Both the position numbers and the translations under genes were made by a program. Under the pieces are notes generated by a model. It was not told the origin of the DNA, did no database searches, and was given only the letters and a program-made list of their open reading frames with translations. From Puccinia triticina (Eukaryota; Basidiomycota; Pucciniomycetes; Pucciniales; Pucciniaceae), in NCBI RefSeq assembly GCF_026914185.1, contig NC_070560.1, forward strand, positions 6,191,501 through 6,255,500: 64,000 nucleotides of DNA, written 5' to 3'. Positions 22,225 to 32,570 of this stretch are shown here, one piece after another; the stretch's first letter is position 1; each line of letters begins with the position of its first letter.

Positions 22225-25200
22225 TCAACCTAAAGACTTTGTGAGAACATCTGCAAGTTGATCGCATCCCGGGATCCATTGCAGGTCGGTCTTCTTCTCG
22301 TAAAGAGCTTGATTCGTCACATAGAAGTCGCGTTCAATGTGATGGGTCCTCTTGTTGGACGCGTCTTCGCAGCCTATTTTAACCGCCGCTTGATTGTCGC
22401 AGAATATTCTTACCACAAAGTCAGCGCCAATAATGTCAGATAGGAGGTTCCGGATCCACAACGCGTGTCTCGTGGCATGCCCAAGCGCCATATATTCCGC
22501 CTGACACGTGGAGCTTGCAACAGTTACCAGGCAACGTGATACCCACATGATGGGCGCGCCGTACAGGCGGATGAGCACACCGTAGGTTGATCTTGAGTTT
22601 GGTCCCCCCCAGTTGGCGTCCACAAAACACTCCACGGGAAAGTTGCCAGCATTCTTGGGATTGATCAAAAGCGGTGTGTCTCTAGAGTTCGCCAGGTAAC
22701 CTATTAGGTGCTTCAGTCCCTTCCAATGTAGAGTAGATGGCTTTGCGGAGAAGCGCGCAAGATAGTTCACACTGTAGGCGATGTCCGGTTGCGTCCCAAC
22801 CGTAACGTAGCTTAAGCCGCCCACGGCAGATAAGTAGTCTGAGCTGTTGATGCCTTCTTGATCTTCCTCAGAGTTGGTGGAGAAACCTTCAGGGAGTGGA
22901 GTTGAGTTTAAAGTAGTCCCATCCCACCGCTCTTTCAGAATTTTTGAGATCAAGTTTGGTTGAGTTAGCTCAAAACCATCAGCTGTCCTTTTGATTTTTA
23001 CGCCTACCATGCTAGTCAGTCCTTCCTCCCATTTTATTTCAAGGCTGCCCTTCAGTTGCTGTTCTAGTTTCCGTAGCGCTGTATCAGATGAGCCAGTCAC
23101 AATTCCGTCGTCGACATGAACCCATATGATAGAGCGATTCTTTTTGTTGCTGAGTGTGTAAACACTAGAGTCGTAATAGCTGGAAGAGTAACCGAGATCC
23201 TTCAATGTCCCACTGAGATGTTTCCACCAACATCTCGCTGCTTGCTTGGTCCCGTAGAGCGCTCGTCGCAGGAGACAAGCCTCGCCTGCGTTCACATCTA
23301 GTCCTTCTGGTGCCTGGACCCAAACTTCCTCATCTATCGGAGCATTGAGGTAAGCCGCCACGAAGTCAAAATTATATATTGGCCAATTGTTCTTGGCTGC
23401 TATGGTCAGCAGGACGCGCATCGAGGTGAATGTAGCCGTGGGTGCAAATGTGTGAGCGAAATCGGTGCCCTCTTTCTGATTGAAGCCCTTGGCGACGTAC
23501 CGCGCCTTGAATTTTGTGGAGCCGTCGGCGTTGGTTTTCCGCGCAAAAACCCACCGGGCACCCAGTCTTCTCCTGTTTGACGGTAACTTGCGCACAATCC
23601 ATACTGACTTCCGCCGGAGATTTTCTAGCTCTGTATCTACGGCAGCTTTCCAGTGCGTGGCGTCTTTAGATCGCATTGCTTCTTTGAATGTCCTGGGTAC
23701 GGATTCCGAACTATCAGCGCAGTTTGCTTGGCATTCATCAACAGACTCTTCCTGTTTCTTGACTTTTAGTTCATCGGTGAAGTCATTCAGGCGAAGGTGT
23801 TTCGATTCAGTCGTTGGAGTCAGCTGTTTAATGGCTTTTGCAGGCTCTTTGTCATCTTTAGTGTTCTCAGCCGGGCCTGATGGAAGTGCATTGCGCCCAA
23901 AGTCCGCCCACGCCGAGGATATCATCTTCTTCGTCTTCGGGATCCAGAAGGTCCAACCTTTAGAGTCTGGGAGGTGTCCAACAACCAAGCCCTCGACCGC
24001 CCTATCATCGAGTTTTTTCCGTTTTTCTGGTGCTACAAGCACATATGCCTGAGAGCCAAAAACCCTGGTTCTGTCCAGTTGAGGTTTTTCGCCGTAAAAG
24101 CATTCGTAGGGTGTCTTCTCTTTGGTTACACGATTTGGGATCCGGTTTAGCGTCCAAGCAGACCACATGAACGCGTATCCCCAGAATTCACGGCCTAATT
24201 CGCTGTCATAAAGTATGCTACGACCCATATCGGAAACAGTCCTGTTATACCGTTCAGCCGCTCCGTTTTGAAAATGATGGTAAGGCAAGGAACGCTTGGC
24301 TACAATTCCTTTCTCACTGAGGAACTTACCCAGGACTTTTGAGTCAAATTCGCCGCCGTTGTCGGATCTTAGAACCTTCAATTTTGAGCCTGTTTGTGTT
24401 TCCCACCGCGTGATTGTTTGCATTAACATTTCAGCCGCTTCTGCTTTAGTCTTGAGGATCTTGACTTCGCTGTACGACGTAAAAATGTCCCGGATAGTGA
24501 GCGCATATTTACCTCCAGACATAGTGGGTGTGTCAAAAGGTCCCATCAGGTCAACACACACTACTGACAATTTCGCGAGGCAGCGATTGGTCGGACCCAA
24601 AGCTGATGTCCTTGTTGCTTTGCAAATAGAGCAAACGGGGCACTTGATTGATCCGCTTGGCATTGTTGCAGGGAGTCCATATCCTAGCTGAAGTTTTACC
24701 ATGCAACGGATTTTTCTCAGGCTTGCATGTCCGAAGAGCCTATGCCAGAAAAGGAGGGTCTTCTCATCAGGGGTCAGATCTTCGGCTCTCCAAGTGAATT
24801 GGTTGTGTTCAACCAAGTTGGGCGATTTAAAAATAGCATGTGTATTTATTTCAGGAACATCAATGGAAATACACGATTGGGGAGAAGGTATCGTAGGGGA
24901 AACAAGAGCTCGGAGAGGTCGCTGTAATGGCCAGGTGTTGGTAGCGGGATCAAAATTGCTCCTCATAAGGAGGCTTCCGTCTCTAGAGATGAGGTCAATT
25001 GAATCGAAGTTTCCGTTGACCTTGAAACGAGCGTCAGATTTCTTGAACGCAGCAACAGACAGTAAAGTTGACCTAGCCCGCTCACAGAAATAAACGTTCT
25101 TAACAATGATGATTGTTTTCCTCATCCCGACAAATTTCAAAGTACCCGTGCCTGTGATGAAATCACAAGCCGAGTCAGTCGCTACTTTCACGGCGATAGG

Positions 25201-26517
25201 TTGAGCAAGGGGGGCGAAATCAAACAGTGCATACCTATCGCCTGTGACATTGTCGGAGGCACCGGAGTCCCAAATGACTTCTTGGCTAGTCCGGTCGAGA
25301 GTCATTTCACGGAGATCAAAACGGTGGCCGGACGGTTCGGCTGATAAGTTTTCATTTTCGAAAACATGTTCAACTTCTTCATCCTCTTCGGCAAAAAGAT
25401 CGGGGTTGATCTGTCTTGCCTCAACCTGTTTGTTGGTCTGAGCGGGGCTGGAGGACTTATTTTGGTTGAAGGCCGCCGGACGAGGACGATTAGAGGGCAT
25501 GGTGAGCGGTCTGGATTCGGGTTGGGATGGCCTGATGTATGGCAACCGGTCGAAGTTGTAGGTTATTGAACAGGGCGGGAAGTTTGCGTTCGGAACAGGC
25601 CGGCGGGTGGTAGGATGATTGCCGGGGTTGTTCTTCCTGCTGATGGGGCAATGGGAGGACATGTGGCCGATTTGTTTGCAGATGTAGCAGCGCGCTGGCT
25701 TGTTGATAGCCATAGCAGTTACTTCGGCCTTGTCGATAGATCCTGAAACGGGGACTTTGCTAGATCCTGAAACGCTAGTGTTAGTGCGGCTAGCTAGACT
25801 GACGTTCAAAGCCGAAGTATCCTCGCGGCCAGTCGTTTGTGCTAGGTTGTGCTCGGCCCGTGCGGCGTCCCAGTAGCGCAGTACATCTTCAACCCCTGGG
25901 GACGAATCTTCATGCGTTTCCATAAACAAATCGATTTTCCGATCGACGACAGGGCGAAGGTGATCATTGAGGTTCCCTTGGAGTATAAAGGAGCGGATGG
26001 TGTCCCAGGTAAGGTCGACGCCTTGCTCTACAAAGGTTCTTGCACAGTTGTCGAACTCGGCGAGGACTTCGGCGGAGCTGTTGAAGTTGGAGAGTGAAAT
26101 AGACTTGAGAGTTTCCCACGCCTGTAATTGCCGCGCACGGTTGATAACGCGGAAACGGGATGCAAGATGCGCAAAAATCTCGGCCGAACTGTCAAGATCC
26201 AAAAGGTTGTACGCGAGATCATTGTGAACAGATGAGTAGATGATCCCGCGGGCAATCTCTTTGTGGTATGCGTTCACAGGTGCGTTCTCCTCCGGAGTGT
26301 AGAAGTCAGGATTACGAAATCTCTTTGAGGCTGCCGCCCGGAGGGCCTGCTCCCATCGACGCACATTGGAACCATCGGGTTTGAGGAAATCTTCACTGGC
26401 GAAGTCCTTGATTGCAGCTGTGACTATTGCCGAGATTTTGGAGTCCTCATCATGATCTAGCTTCTTCTGCTGTCCTACGAGCGCGATCCTCCTCGCGGCG
26501 TGCTTGCTCGGCCTCAC
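22225..26517 (-). CDS. pol: Copia Gag-Pol polyprotein
   Basis: A single frame of about 1430 residues; its first listed codon is GTG and it has no upstream ATG in frame, so expression probably depends on the preceding ORF. In order: UBN2-like gag region (WEQALRAAASKRF to about residue 240); CCHC knuckle CYICKQIGHMSSHC (about 275); protease DSGASDNVTG (about 415); integrase HHCC (FWHRLFGHAS ... CPVCSIC, about 590-620) and core with VDLMGPF, RSDNGGEF and the Glu of AAERYNR (D-35-E); RT with RWVFARKTNADG, DFVAAYLN and the catalytic HVDDG (about 1130); RNase H with FVDANWGG, SSTCQAEYMAL and DNQAAVKI; ending ADVLTKSLG. All domain signatures are present in the copia order (PR-IN-RT-RH). RT carries H in place of the usual Y in YVDD, as in several fungal copia elements. 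Confidence 0.95.
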   Translation of the reverse strand: MRPSKHAARRIALVGQQKKLDHDEDSKISAIVTAAIKDFASEDFLKPDGSNVRRWEQALRAAASKRFRNPDFYTPEENAPVNAYHKEIARGIIYSSVHNDLAYNLLDLDSSAEIFAHLASRFRVINRARQLQAWETLKSISLSNFNSSAEVLAEFDNCARTFVEQGVDLTWDTIRSFILQGNLNDHLRPVVDRKIDLFMETHEDSSPGVEDVLRYWDAARAEHNLAQTTGREDTSALNVSLASRTNTSVSGSSKVPVSGSIDKAEVTAMAINKPARCYICKQIGHMSSHCPISRKNNPGNHPTTRRPVPNANFPPCSITYNFDRLPYIRPSQPESRPLTMPSNRPRPAAFNQNKSSSPAQTNKQVEARQINPDLFAEEDEEVEHVFENENLSAEPSGHRFDLREMTLDRTSQEVIWDSGASDNVTGDRYALFDFAPLAQPIAVKVATDSACDFITGTGTLKFVGMRKTIIIVKNVYFCERARSTLLSVAAFKKSDARFKVNGNFDSIDLISRDGSLLMRSNFDPATNTWPLQRPLRALVSPTIPSPQSCISIDVPEINTHAIFKSPNLVEHNQFTWRAEDLTPDEKTLLFWHRLFGHASLRKIRCMVKLQLGYGLPATMPSGSIKCPVCSICKATRTSALGPTNRCLAKLSVVCVDLMGPFDTPTMSGGKYALTIRDIFTSYSEVKILKTKAEAAEMLMQTITRWETQTGSKLKVLRSDNGGEFDSKVLGKFLSEKGIVAKRSLPYHHFQNGAAERYNRTVSDMGRSILYDSELGREFWGYAFMWSAWTLNRIPNRVTKEKTPYECFYGEKPQLDRTRVFGSQAYVLVAPEKRKKLDDRAVEGLVVGHLPDSKGWTFWIPKTKKMISSAWADFGRNALPSGPAENTKDDKEPAKAIKQLTPTTESKHLRLNDFTDELKVKKQEESVDECQANCADSSESVPRTFKEAMRSKDATHWKAAVDTELENLRRKSVWIVRKLPSNRRRLGARWVFARKTNADGSTKFKARYVAKGFNQKEGTDFAHTFAPTATFTSMRVLLTIAAKNNWPIYNFDFVAAYLNAPIDEEVWVQAPEGLDVNAGEACLLRRALYGTKQAARCWWKHLSGTLKDLGYSSSYYDSSVYTLSNKKNRSIIWVHVDDGIVTGSSDTALRKLEQQLKGSLEIKWEEGLTSMVGVKIKRTADGFELTQPNLISKILKERWDGTTLNSTPLPEGFSTNSEEDQEGINSSDYLSAVGGLSYVTVGTQPDIAYSVNYLARFSAKPSTLHWKGLKHLIGYLANSRDTPLLINPKNAGNFPVECFVDANWGGPNSRSTYGVLIRLYGAPIMWVSRCLVTVASSTCQAEYMALGHATRHALWIRNLLSDIIGADFVVRIFCDNQAAVKIGCEDASNKRTHHIERDFYVTNQALYEKKTDLQWIPGCDQLADVLTKSLG

Positions 26518-26983
26518 GTTGAAGGCGCATCTCGTTCACAAGATTTGCGATATCGCTGCTGGAAACTGCTGGTTGGTGGCCGGGTGATGTCGGGACGTTC
26601 ATCCGGTTGGTTTTTGAGTCGTCCAGGTGTGGGGCCGGTTCAGTGCGCCTCCAGTTAGCCGCCGACGAACCAATGGTGCGGCCGGTGATTCGCGGTTGGA
26701 AGGTTGTCTCCGCAGGCGCCTCGTCCGAATCCGATTGGGCCCGGTTTTTTCCTTTGTCCAGTCCAAAGTAGGTTGAGGGGCCTTCTTGACGACTGGTCTC
26801 TGAGGGAATTCGGTTGAGACGGCGTCTGAAGTAATCGTTTGATGCCAGTTGTGGGCCCAGCACCGACCTCATCATCGGATTCTTCGGCGTGTTACGGTCA
26901 ATCGTCCGCAGACCAGGTATTGGACCTGAGAGATTGGATGACCTGGGAATGAAACGGCCGGAGGGTGGTTTATTGTTGGCCAT
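26450..26983 (-). CDS. gag: Copia upstream ORF (N-terminal Gag segment)
   Basis: ATG at 26983, 177 residues, ending with a basic/acidic coiled-coil-like stretch (AEQARREEDRARRTAEEAR). It overlaps the Gag-Pol frame by 68 bp or more, with Gag-Pol in the +1 frame relative to it. Because Gag-Pol lacks its own ATG before gag, I infer that the two are joined by +1 frameshifting or splicing. The overlap contains CGT-AGG-ACA, whose AGG is a possible slow codon, but there is no exact Ty1 CTT-AGG-C site. Confidence 0.75.
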   Translation of the reverse strand: MANNKPPSGRFIPRSSNLSGPIPGLRTIDRNTPKNPMMRSVLGPQLASNDYFRRRLNRIPSETSRQEGPSTYFGLDKGKNRAQSDSDEAPAETTFQPRITGRTIGSSAANWRRTEPAPHLDDSKTNRMNVPTSPGHQPAVSSSDIANLVNEMRLQREAEQARREEDRARRTAEEARS

Positions 26984-27624
26984 TCGGAGGAGAGGGGTAA
27001 TGGAGAGATAGAAGAGAAAAAAAAAGGGGAGTTGTCCACAGTCGGCGTAGGCGTTCCAAGGTTAAGCAGATCGAGACCTCTCTTGCTGGGTTTTCTTGCT
27101 AAGTTTAAACCCAGTTTATTATTCTCGCAGCGGCGTCGTAGCTATGGGTGATCAGCCCAACGCAAATATCTGCAGGATATTCACCACGAGCTCGCTTAAA
27201 GACCAACAAACTAAGAATATCCCTGCAAGGGTAACCGCACAAGAGTAGGAATTACTGTCAACTGACTCTCCCGAGGTCGAATTTGGTCGGATAATCAGGG
27301 AGGTAGAGAAGAAAGAGAAAAAGTTTGATATGATGTGTATTTTTTTTTTATTGATTTGTTTTGCGATTTTGTAGATTTGCGGTGTTAAGAGGTGGATAGA
27401 TAAGTGAAGAAAGAGAAGAAAAGAAACTGGTTCGGAGATGTGTGTAGAAGGGCAAAAGGAAACTTGCTCGCTGGCGGACTACGATGACTCGTCTGATTTG
27501 ACTACGGTGCTTGTTCGTTGTTTGAACTATGGGGAAAGCTCGTCCTTACGCCAGCTACGTGTATTTGATAGATAAGATTATAGTTATATGTTATTTCTTT
27601 GAAGATGCGAGCTACTCTAGCGAG
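26984..27624 (-). other. Copia 5' leader
   Basis: About 640 bp between primer site and first ORF, with no coding frame. It probably holds packaging and promoter-proximal sequences. Confidence 0.6.
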
Positions 27625-27636
27625 AGGCTCATAACC
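27625..27636 (-). other. Copia primer binding site (initiator tRNA-Met half)
   Basis: On minus the 5' LTR ends ACAACA and is followed directly by GGTTATGAGCCT. Its complement, AGGCTCATAACC, is the anticodon stem-loop of eukaryotic initiator tRNA-Met (CAT anticodon). Drosophila copia is known to prime from a 5' half of this tRNA. The match is internal to the tRNA, not to its 3' CCA end. Confidence 0.75.
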
Positions 27637-27760
27637 TGTTGTGTAGAGAGCTCCGAGTGATCAATACTTTTCATCTAGAAGAGAGGAAAAGAGACTATAT
27701 AGACTATCTACACGGACTGTGACATGTGTCGCAGTCGAGTACTGTGACTATGTCACAACA
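27637..27760 (-). repeat. Copia 5' LTR, 124 bp
   Basis: Reads the same as 21933-22056 and is flanked by CTACT at 27761-27765. Confidence 0.95.
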
Positions 27761-27765
27761 CTACT

Positions 27766-27990
27766 GTGGGTCTAATTTGGGAGATTTCCTACTAAGGAAA
27801 CCTGCCAAAGCATTAGCTACAGTGCCCCAAAGCCCCCCCCCCCCCCAAAAAAAAAAAATTACAGTGTGAAGAAAGACCTCTGAACAGCACCTTGTGAGCT
27901 TCTTGGCAGTAGCACACACCAGGAAAGGCATGTGCAACTGGGGGTCTAATTTGGAGGATTTCCTACTAAAGATATCCACCAGGACGTCAA
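27766..27990. repeat. Tandem duplication, remainder of unit 1 and unit 2
   Basis: Both units carry CTAATTTGG(G/A)GGATTTCCTACTAA. They share blocks with 21829-21932 (CCAAAGCCC, GTAGCACAC(A)CCAGGAAA). C and A homopolymers occur at 27834-27858. Confidence 0.6.
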
Positions 27991-28066
27991 ATTGTGGTCT
28001 TCAAGACGTCTGCAACATTTGGGAGTCAATTTATTAATTTTTGGGAGTCAATTTTTCAACTCCCCA

Positions 28067-28532
28067 TTTACAGCCATTCTGAAAAAGCTTGGCTCTGTTG
28101 GAAGGAATTTCCACCCAAACTTTGTCTTGGATTTGCCAATAATCACTGGCAAGGTTGGACATATGTATATTCATGCCCACCTCATTCTTATATGCAGGGT
28201 GCATATACAGCAGCCAGATGCCCTCAATCATCTCCTTCCTTTCATTTTTTCCTAATTCTGAGTTCAGAATCAAGCGATTTGGCTGATTTTACCCTGGATG
28301 GCATACTGATCCTGTTTGCGAGGTTGGATGGTGCTGGTCCCAGCAGCCGGCGTGTTTTTTTTCCGCTACTGAACAGATTGATTGGTGGGATCCTGCAAGC
28401 AACTGCGCTCACAGGTCTGGATATCATGTGTCCAACCTTGATGTTGGATGCACATGCATTGGCAAATCCAGAAGGAATTTCCAGCGGAAATTCCTTCCAA
28501 AGAAGCCAAGCTTTTTTGGAATGGCTGTATAT
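28067..28532. mobile_element. MITE with about 70-bp TIRs
   Basis: Left arm ACAGCCATTCTGAAAAAGCT, GGAAGGAATTTCC, GGATTTGCCAAT. The right arm has the same blocks inverted (ATTGGCAAATCC, GGAAATTCCTTCC, AGCTTTTTTGGAATGGCTGT). 466 bp, no coding frame recognised. Confidence 0.75.
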
Positions 28533-28594
28533 TAAAGGTTGCATTTTGTGTCGGGAATGGTTGTAGTCTTTCGGTACATCCCTCTCTTTCATTA

Positions 28595-28793
28595 GGGGGG
28601 TTCACAATTGAATTTTATAAAACTTTGGAGGGCAATTTAACGCCTTTATGAACATAATTTTGAAATTTTGGCAAGATGTCCAGAAAAAGGCGTGACTGAT
28701 CAATCAGTGCAATTTATCAACTTTTTAAAAATATGTTCATAAACAGGTTAAAATGGATCCTAAAGTTTTACAAATTTCAATTGTGAACCCCCC
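28595..28793. mobile_element. Tc1/mariner-type MITE
   Basis: Inverted ends GGGGGGTTCACAATTGAA and TTCAATTGTGAACCCCCC, with TA on each side (28593-28594, 28794-28795). 199 bp. The TA duplication supports the Tc1/mariner superfamily, though a 2-bp site alone is weak. Confidence 0.7.
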
Positions 28794-29032
28794 TATTAGC
28801 TTTAGCTCACATACAATGGTACCTCATAGTGCGCAATGTAAAACAAACTATTGTCTATTTCAAGAAGCTTGGACAAAATTCCAAAATATTTTGTTTTGTT
28901 ATGTACATAGATGTGTGAAAATCCAGATCTGCCTTGAAGATCCAACTGGGCTGGCTTGCCTATGGATCTTCAGGGTCATGCAGATCCCACACAACATTTC
29001 ACGGTGGCACCAAGCAGCAATAAGGTTGGCAT

Positions 29033-29782
29033 GTGGGCCTGAAAACCTTACCACACTGCATCATCACAGCCCCTGCCGATAGCCGCCACTACCCATCTGC
29101 CCACCCGCAACCACTAGCCGCCCGCCTGCCACGATCACCCAACCGCCTGCCAGCTGCCACCATTAAAATCAACCCATTCCAGCTTTCAGCCACCTTGAGG
29201 ACCCCTGGAGCATATAAGTTCCAAGTAAGTCTTTTGGGTGTGACAGAAATTCACATCAGGAAGTCAAATTGATGTTTGGTTCATTTTATCTGATTGCAGA
29301 AGTACCCAGCGGTCAGCGGTTCCAGAAATCAAGCCCTTTTGAGTGGTCAAACACCGTTCAAGCTGTCCCCAAAGGCAGGGTCAAATGCATCCCCATTGGG
29401 GGCCAGGGCCCATGGTGCTGTTCAGACAAAGTCAGTGTGGCTATGGTTACACAACAAGCCCTCAATACTGATGTGCATTTACTGGCAGCAATCAACTGGG
29501 AGCCGCAGTGTGCCCTGTGCCATCACAAAGGACGGGCCCAAAGGAACTTCAACCAAGACTTCCTTGCAAAAGACTCATGAGGTGCAGCCCTCTCCTGTGG
29601 CTTTCAACGCGACTGCTCCCCGCGTCTTGGCTCAAGGTCATCCAGTATCAACACACAAAATTGAAGTGATCCGCGGGAGTCACAGCTACAGCCCGCCGTG
29701 TGGTTTCTATCCCCTTGAATTGGGTTATCCAGTCACCTCAAGCCGGTCCGACCACCCAAGCAAGGATCCCACTCGGCCATGA
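29033..29782 (+). CDS. Possible two-exon gene or remnant, unknown
   Basis: A first frame ending SATLRTPGAYKFQ joins across a clean intron (29225-29299, GTAAGT to TGATTGCAG) to KYPAVSGSRNQALLSGQTP and continues to a stop at 29782. Phase is kept (0/0). No domain recognised; Ser/Pro/Gln-rich. No 5' end established. It may be part of an unrecognised retroelement. Confidence 0.25.
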
Positions 29783-30539
29783 ACCAGCCAAAGTGCAAAG
29801 CGTCCCCTTGGAGAGGTTCCTGCGCGTGGCCAGCATCCATTGGGACAATTCTGGAACCTGACACCAGTTGTGGGCCAATGGCATAATATTGGACCTTCTT
29901 CAGAAGTACGTCCAATGATGAGTTACTTGGTTTGGGACTGCCCGCCTACTTTGCAAGGGGTCTGTTTAATTTCTGATGTTCTCTCTTACTTATCCCAAAA
30001 ATCATGTTGTTCAGAATTAATTCCTCTTTGTATAGAATCAATCATTAGCATCAATAGTAAGTTAAATAGTACAACCTTCTCACACCCTGTAGCCTTTGAA
30101 CCTTGAGTAGTAGAGATTGTGTTAGTCAGTCTGACTTCATTTGTAGACTTGTGATAGTATTCATATTCATTTTGGTCTCTTATTCATTTATCTCAAAACC
30201 ACAAGTCTGTTGCATGTACATAGTCTATTTATATCATAGCATTGTCATCCAAATCAAACATCGGTTCTCTTCCTTCTTTTTTCCGCGCACCCAACTGAGC
30301 CACATCCGGTGAGAAAAACCATCCTCACTGCCCTCATTCTTGAGCCATTGAGCTCAATCTTTTTTCATCTCTTCTCTTTGCGGCGACAATCAGCTCAAGT
30401 TTCAACAGGGTCGCTTTACTGGAACAAGATGCTAATTCCCAGAGATAGATGTAGCGCCATGGCACACTTCACTCAGTTCTTTAAGTCTGCTCTTTTGCCA
30501 CTCCTCTCTCTCTGGAAAGTATAAATACTTCATAAGTAT
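29783..30539. other. No recognisable gene
   Basis: AT-rich sequence. A 35-bp segment with CCTCTCTCTCTGGAAAGTAT near 30500 recurs directly near 31480. Confidence 0.35.
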
Positions 30540-31415
30540 AGCACCAGGAAAATAAAATAGTCAGTTGATGACAAGTGACATTACACCAGCTCCAGCCAGC
30601 TACCCACCATCTATCCAATATCTATCCACTATCTACCCCAATCTCCCAACCATCTCCTCAACTTCCAAAATTTACCAAGGAGGTCCTGTTCAGTTTTTGA
30701 TGAGCCCAACTGATCCTCAGTTCTGTTCAGCTGATACTCAGCTTTGGCACCCAGTTCATACTCAGCTTTTCTGCCCAGCTCATACTCAGCTTTTTCACGC
30801 AGCTTACTCTCAGAATTGGAATAAAGCCTTTTGACCAGTCATTGCCCAGGTGATGCTCAGCTTTGTACTAGTCCTGGCGCAGCTGATGCTCAGCTTTGTA
30901 CCAGTCCTTGCTCAGCCTTCTCCTAGTCCTGTCCCAGCTGATGCTCAGCTTTGGCCCAGTCCTGGGCTTGCTGGCCAGCTGATGCTCAGCTTGCTGAGTA
31001 TCAGCTGAGCCAGGCCAGGGAAAAATATGGGAATCAGCTTGGACAGGACCAGAGCTGAAAATCAGCTAGGCTAGGGCCAAAGCTGAGCATCAGCTGAGCC
31101 ATGGACAAGGCTGAGCATCAGCTGTGCCAGGGCCAAAGATGATTATCAGGTAGCCGGTGCCAAAGCTGAGCATCAGCTGGGCCAGGGGAAAAACTGAGCA
31201 TCAGCTGAGCCAGGTTAAAAGCTGAGCATCAGCTGGGCCAGGGCAAAAGCTGAGCATCATCTGGTTTTTTCACATTGAGTGCTTTGATCCTGACACCTAT
31301 CATGTGAGCCCTAGATGTGCTGGTGGAGAGGAGCAGCATTGGAGCAGTGTTGGAGCTGAAAACAAAGCTGTGTCATGTCACTTGCCATCAAGTGACTACT
31401 TTTTTTTCCTGGTGT
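30540..31415. repeat. Foldback element made of inverted minisatellites
   Basis: Outer arms (ACCAGGAAAA near 30542 and TTTTCCTGGTGT near 31394, with AAGTGACAT and its complement inside) are inverted. The left half (about 30690-30985) is a tandem repeat of CAGCTGATGCTCAGCTTT-like units. The right half (about 30990-31265) is the same repeat inverted, GCTGAGCATCAGCTG. The symmetry centre is near 30990. Confidence 0.85.
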
Positions 31416-31919
31416 AGGTTATGTAGTGTTATCGACATAGTTGTTAGGCCAAGTCAACATTCCTAGTTTGCTCTCTTGCCGCTCCTCTCTCTCTGGAAAG
31501 TATACTTAAATAAGTTGAAGATCAGATTATTAGTAGAGTGCCTTAGTGAGCAATTTATCTGGCTTAGCGCTTGAGTCTTGTGAGTCTTTGGTTGAGGGGG
31601 CGAGCAACCCCTCTTGCTGGCTTAGTGCTTGAGCACTTTCTTTGGCCCAGTGTACGCAGAAATTGGTGCAAGCACTGCACAAATCAATTTGTCGGACACG
31701 CCAGGCCGACGAGTGTTCAGACTGGAATTGCCCAATGAGTTCTGCAGTTTGGCACCGCCGGGCTGCTGAACTCGTTGGACCAAGTCGGTCCAATCACTCA
31801 TCGGACTTGCTTGTCCAACAAGTTCCTTCATGTAGTGAAGCCTTCCTTAGCCTTAAGCAGAAAGTCCTTTGGGCAACAGAAATCAAGTGCAGACCATGTT
31901 CACATGTAATTTCTTAGTT
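31416..31919. other. Unclassified spacer
   Basis: Contains the second copy of the CTCTCTCTGGAAAGTAT segment and a local repeat of TGGCTTAG(C/T)GCTTGAG (31560, 31619). No protein recognised. Confidence 0.35.
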
Positions 31920-32215
31920 AGGAAGAAATCAAGTGGTGACTAATTTCGTATACATACATTTTTGCAGGTTGGTGAGAGAGAGAGAGGAACAAAGGGGAGG
32001 ACAGAACATTGAGAGGTCAGCAAACCAAGTGCTGACTTTTTTTGTATTTGTACGTCGGCAAGAGAGAGGAGAGATCGGGAAACCAAGCAAGCAATGACTG
32101 TTTTTGTATTTGTAGGTTGGTGAGAGAGATGTCAAGGACAAGACAAAATTTGGAGATTGATAAAGAAAGTGCTGTGTATTGTATATATTTTAGGAAGTCT
32201 GAGGCAAGAAAGAGA
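31920..32215. repeat. Degenerate tandem repeat, about 80-100 bp unit
   Basis: Segments with GTGCTGACT / CAATGACT, TTTGTATTTGTA and GGTTGGTGAGAGAGA recur near 31935, 32030 and 32095. Confidence 0.5.
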
Positions 32216-32570
32216 AACCAAGCACAGGGACAAGACCAATCAAGCAAGATGACAGCAAAAAAATCAGATGCACTATTCCCTTTGACGGCCAAGGCTGTGT
32301 CGGTACAATCCAACATTGTTGCGGAGCCTTGCCAGGTTCCCCTCAGTAGATCCCAAGCCCTTCGTATGTAGCTGTTGATATCTTCACCCGCCAGAATCCC
32401 CAACATCTTCTCAGTAGGCGGAAAACCTGCAAACTTTGGGTACTCCTCAATCAACAAAGGGGGGGAGGGGAGGGGGGGCTAGGGGGAGCCAGTGACCAAA
32501 GACGGTGGCGATGGTACAAGATTAGGGTGGCTTGCATTGGATCTGATGGTCGCACGGCAGGCTTCAATTA
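32216..32570. other. Spacer, nothing recognised
   Basis: Short frames only, and a G-rich run at 32460-32485. Confidence 0.35.

Larger units (their letters stand above)
21933..27760 (-). mobile_element. Complete Ty1/copia retrotransposon, recent insertion
   Basis: Two 124-bp LTRs, which I read as identical, start TGTTGTGTAGAG and end GTCACAACA. Both flanks carry CTACT (21928-21932, 27761-27765), a 5-bp target duplication. Inside, in minus order, are a primer site, a small gag-like ORF, a 1430-residue Gag-Pol without stops, a purine tract and the 3' LTR. Identical LTRs and intact frames indicate recent transposition and probable autonomy. The LTR is unusually short. Confidence 0.95.

Noticed and set aside
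23116..26227. Plus-strand frames inside the copia element, including one of 190 codons
   Set aside because: Shadows of the intact minus-strand Gag-Pol with no domain signature.
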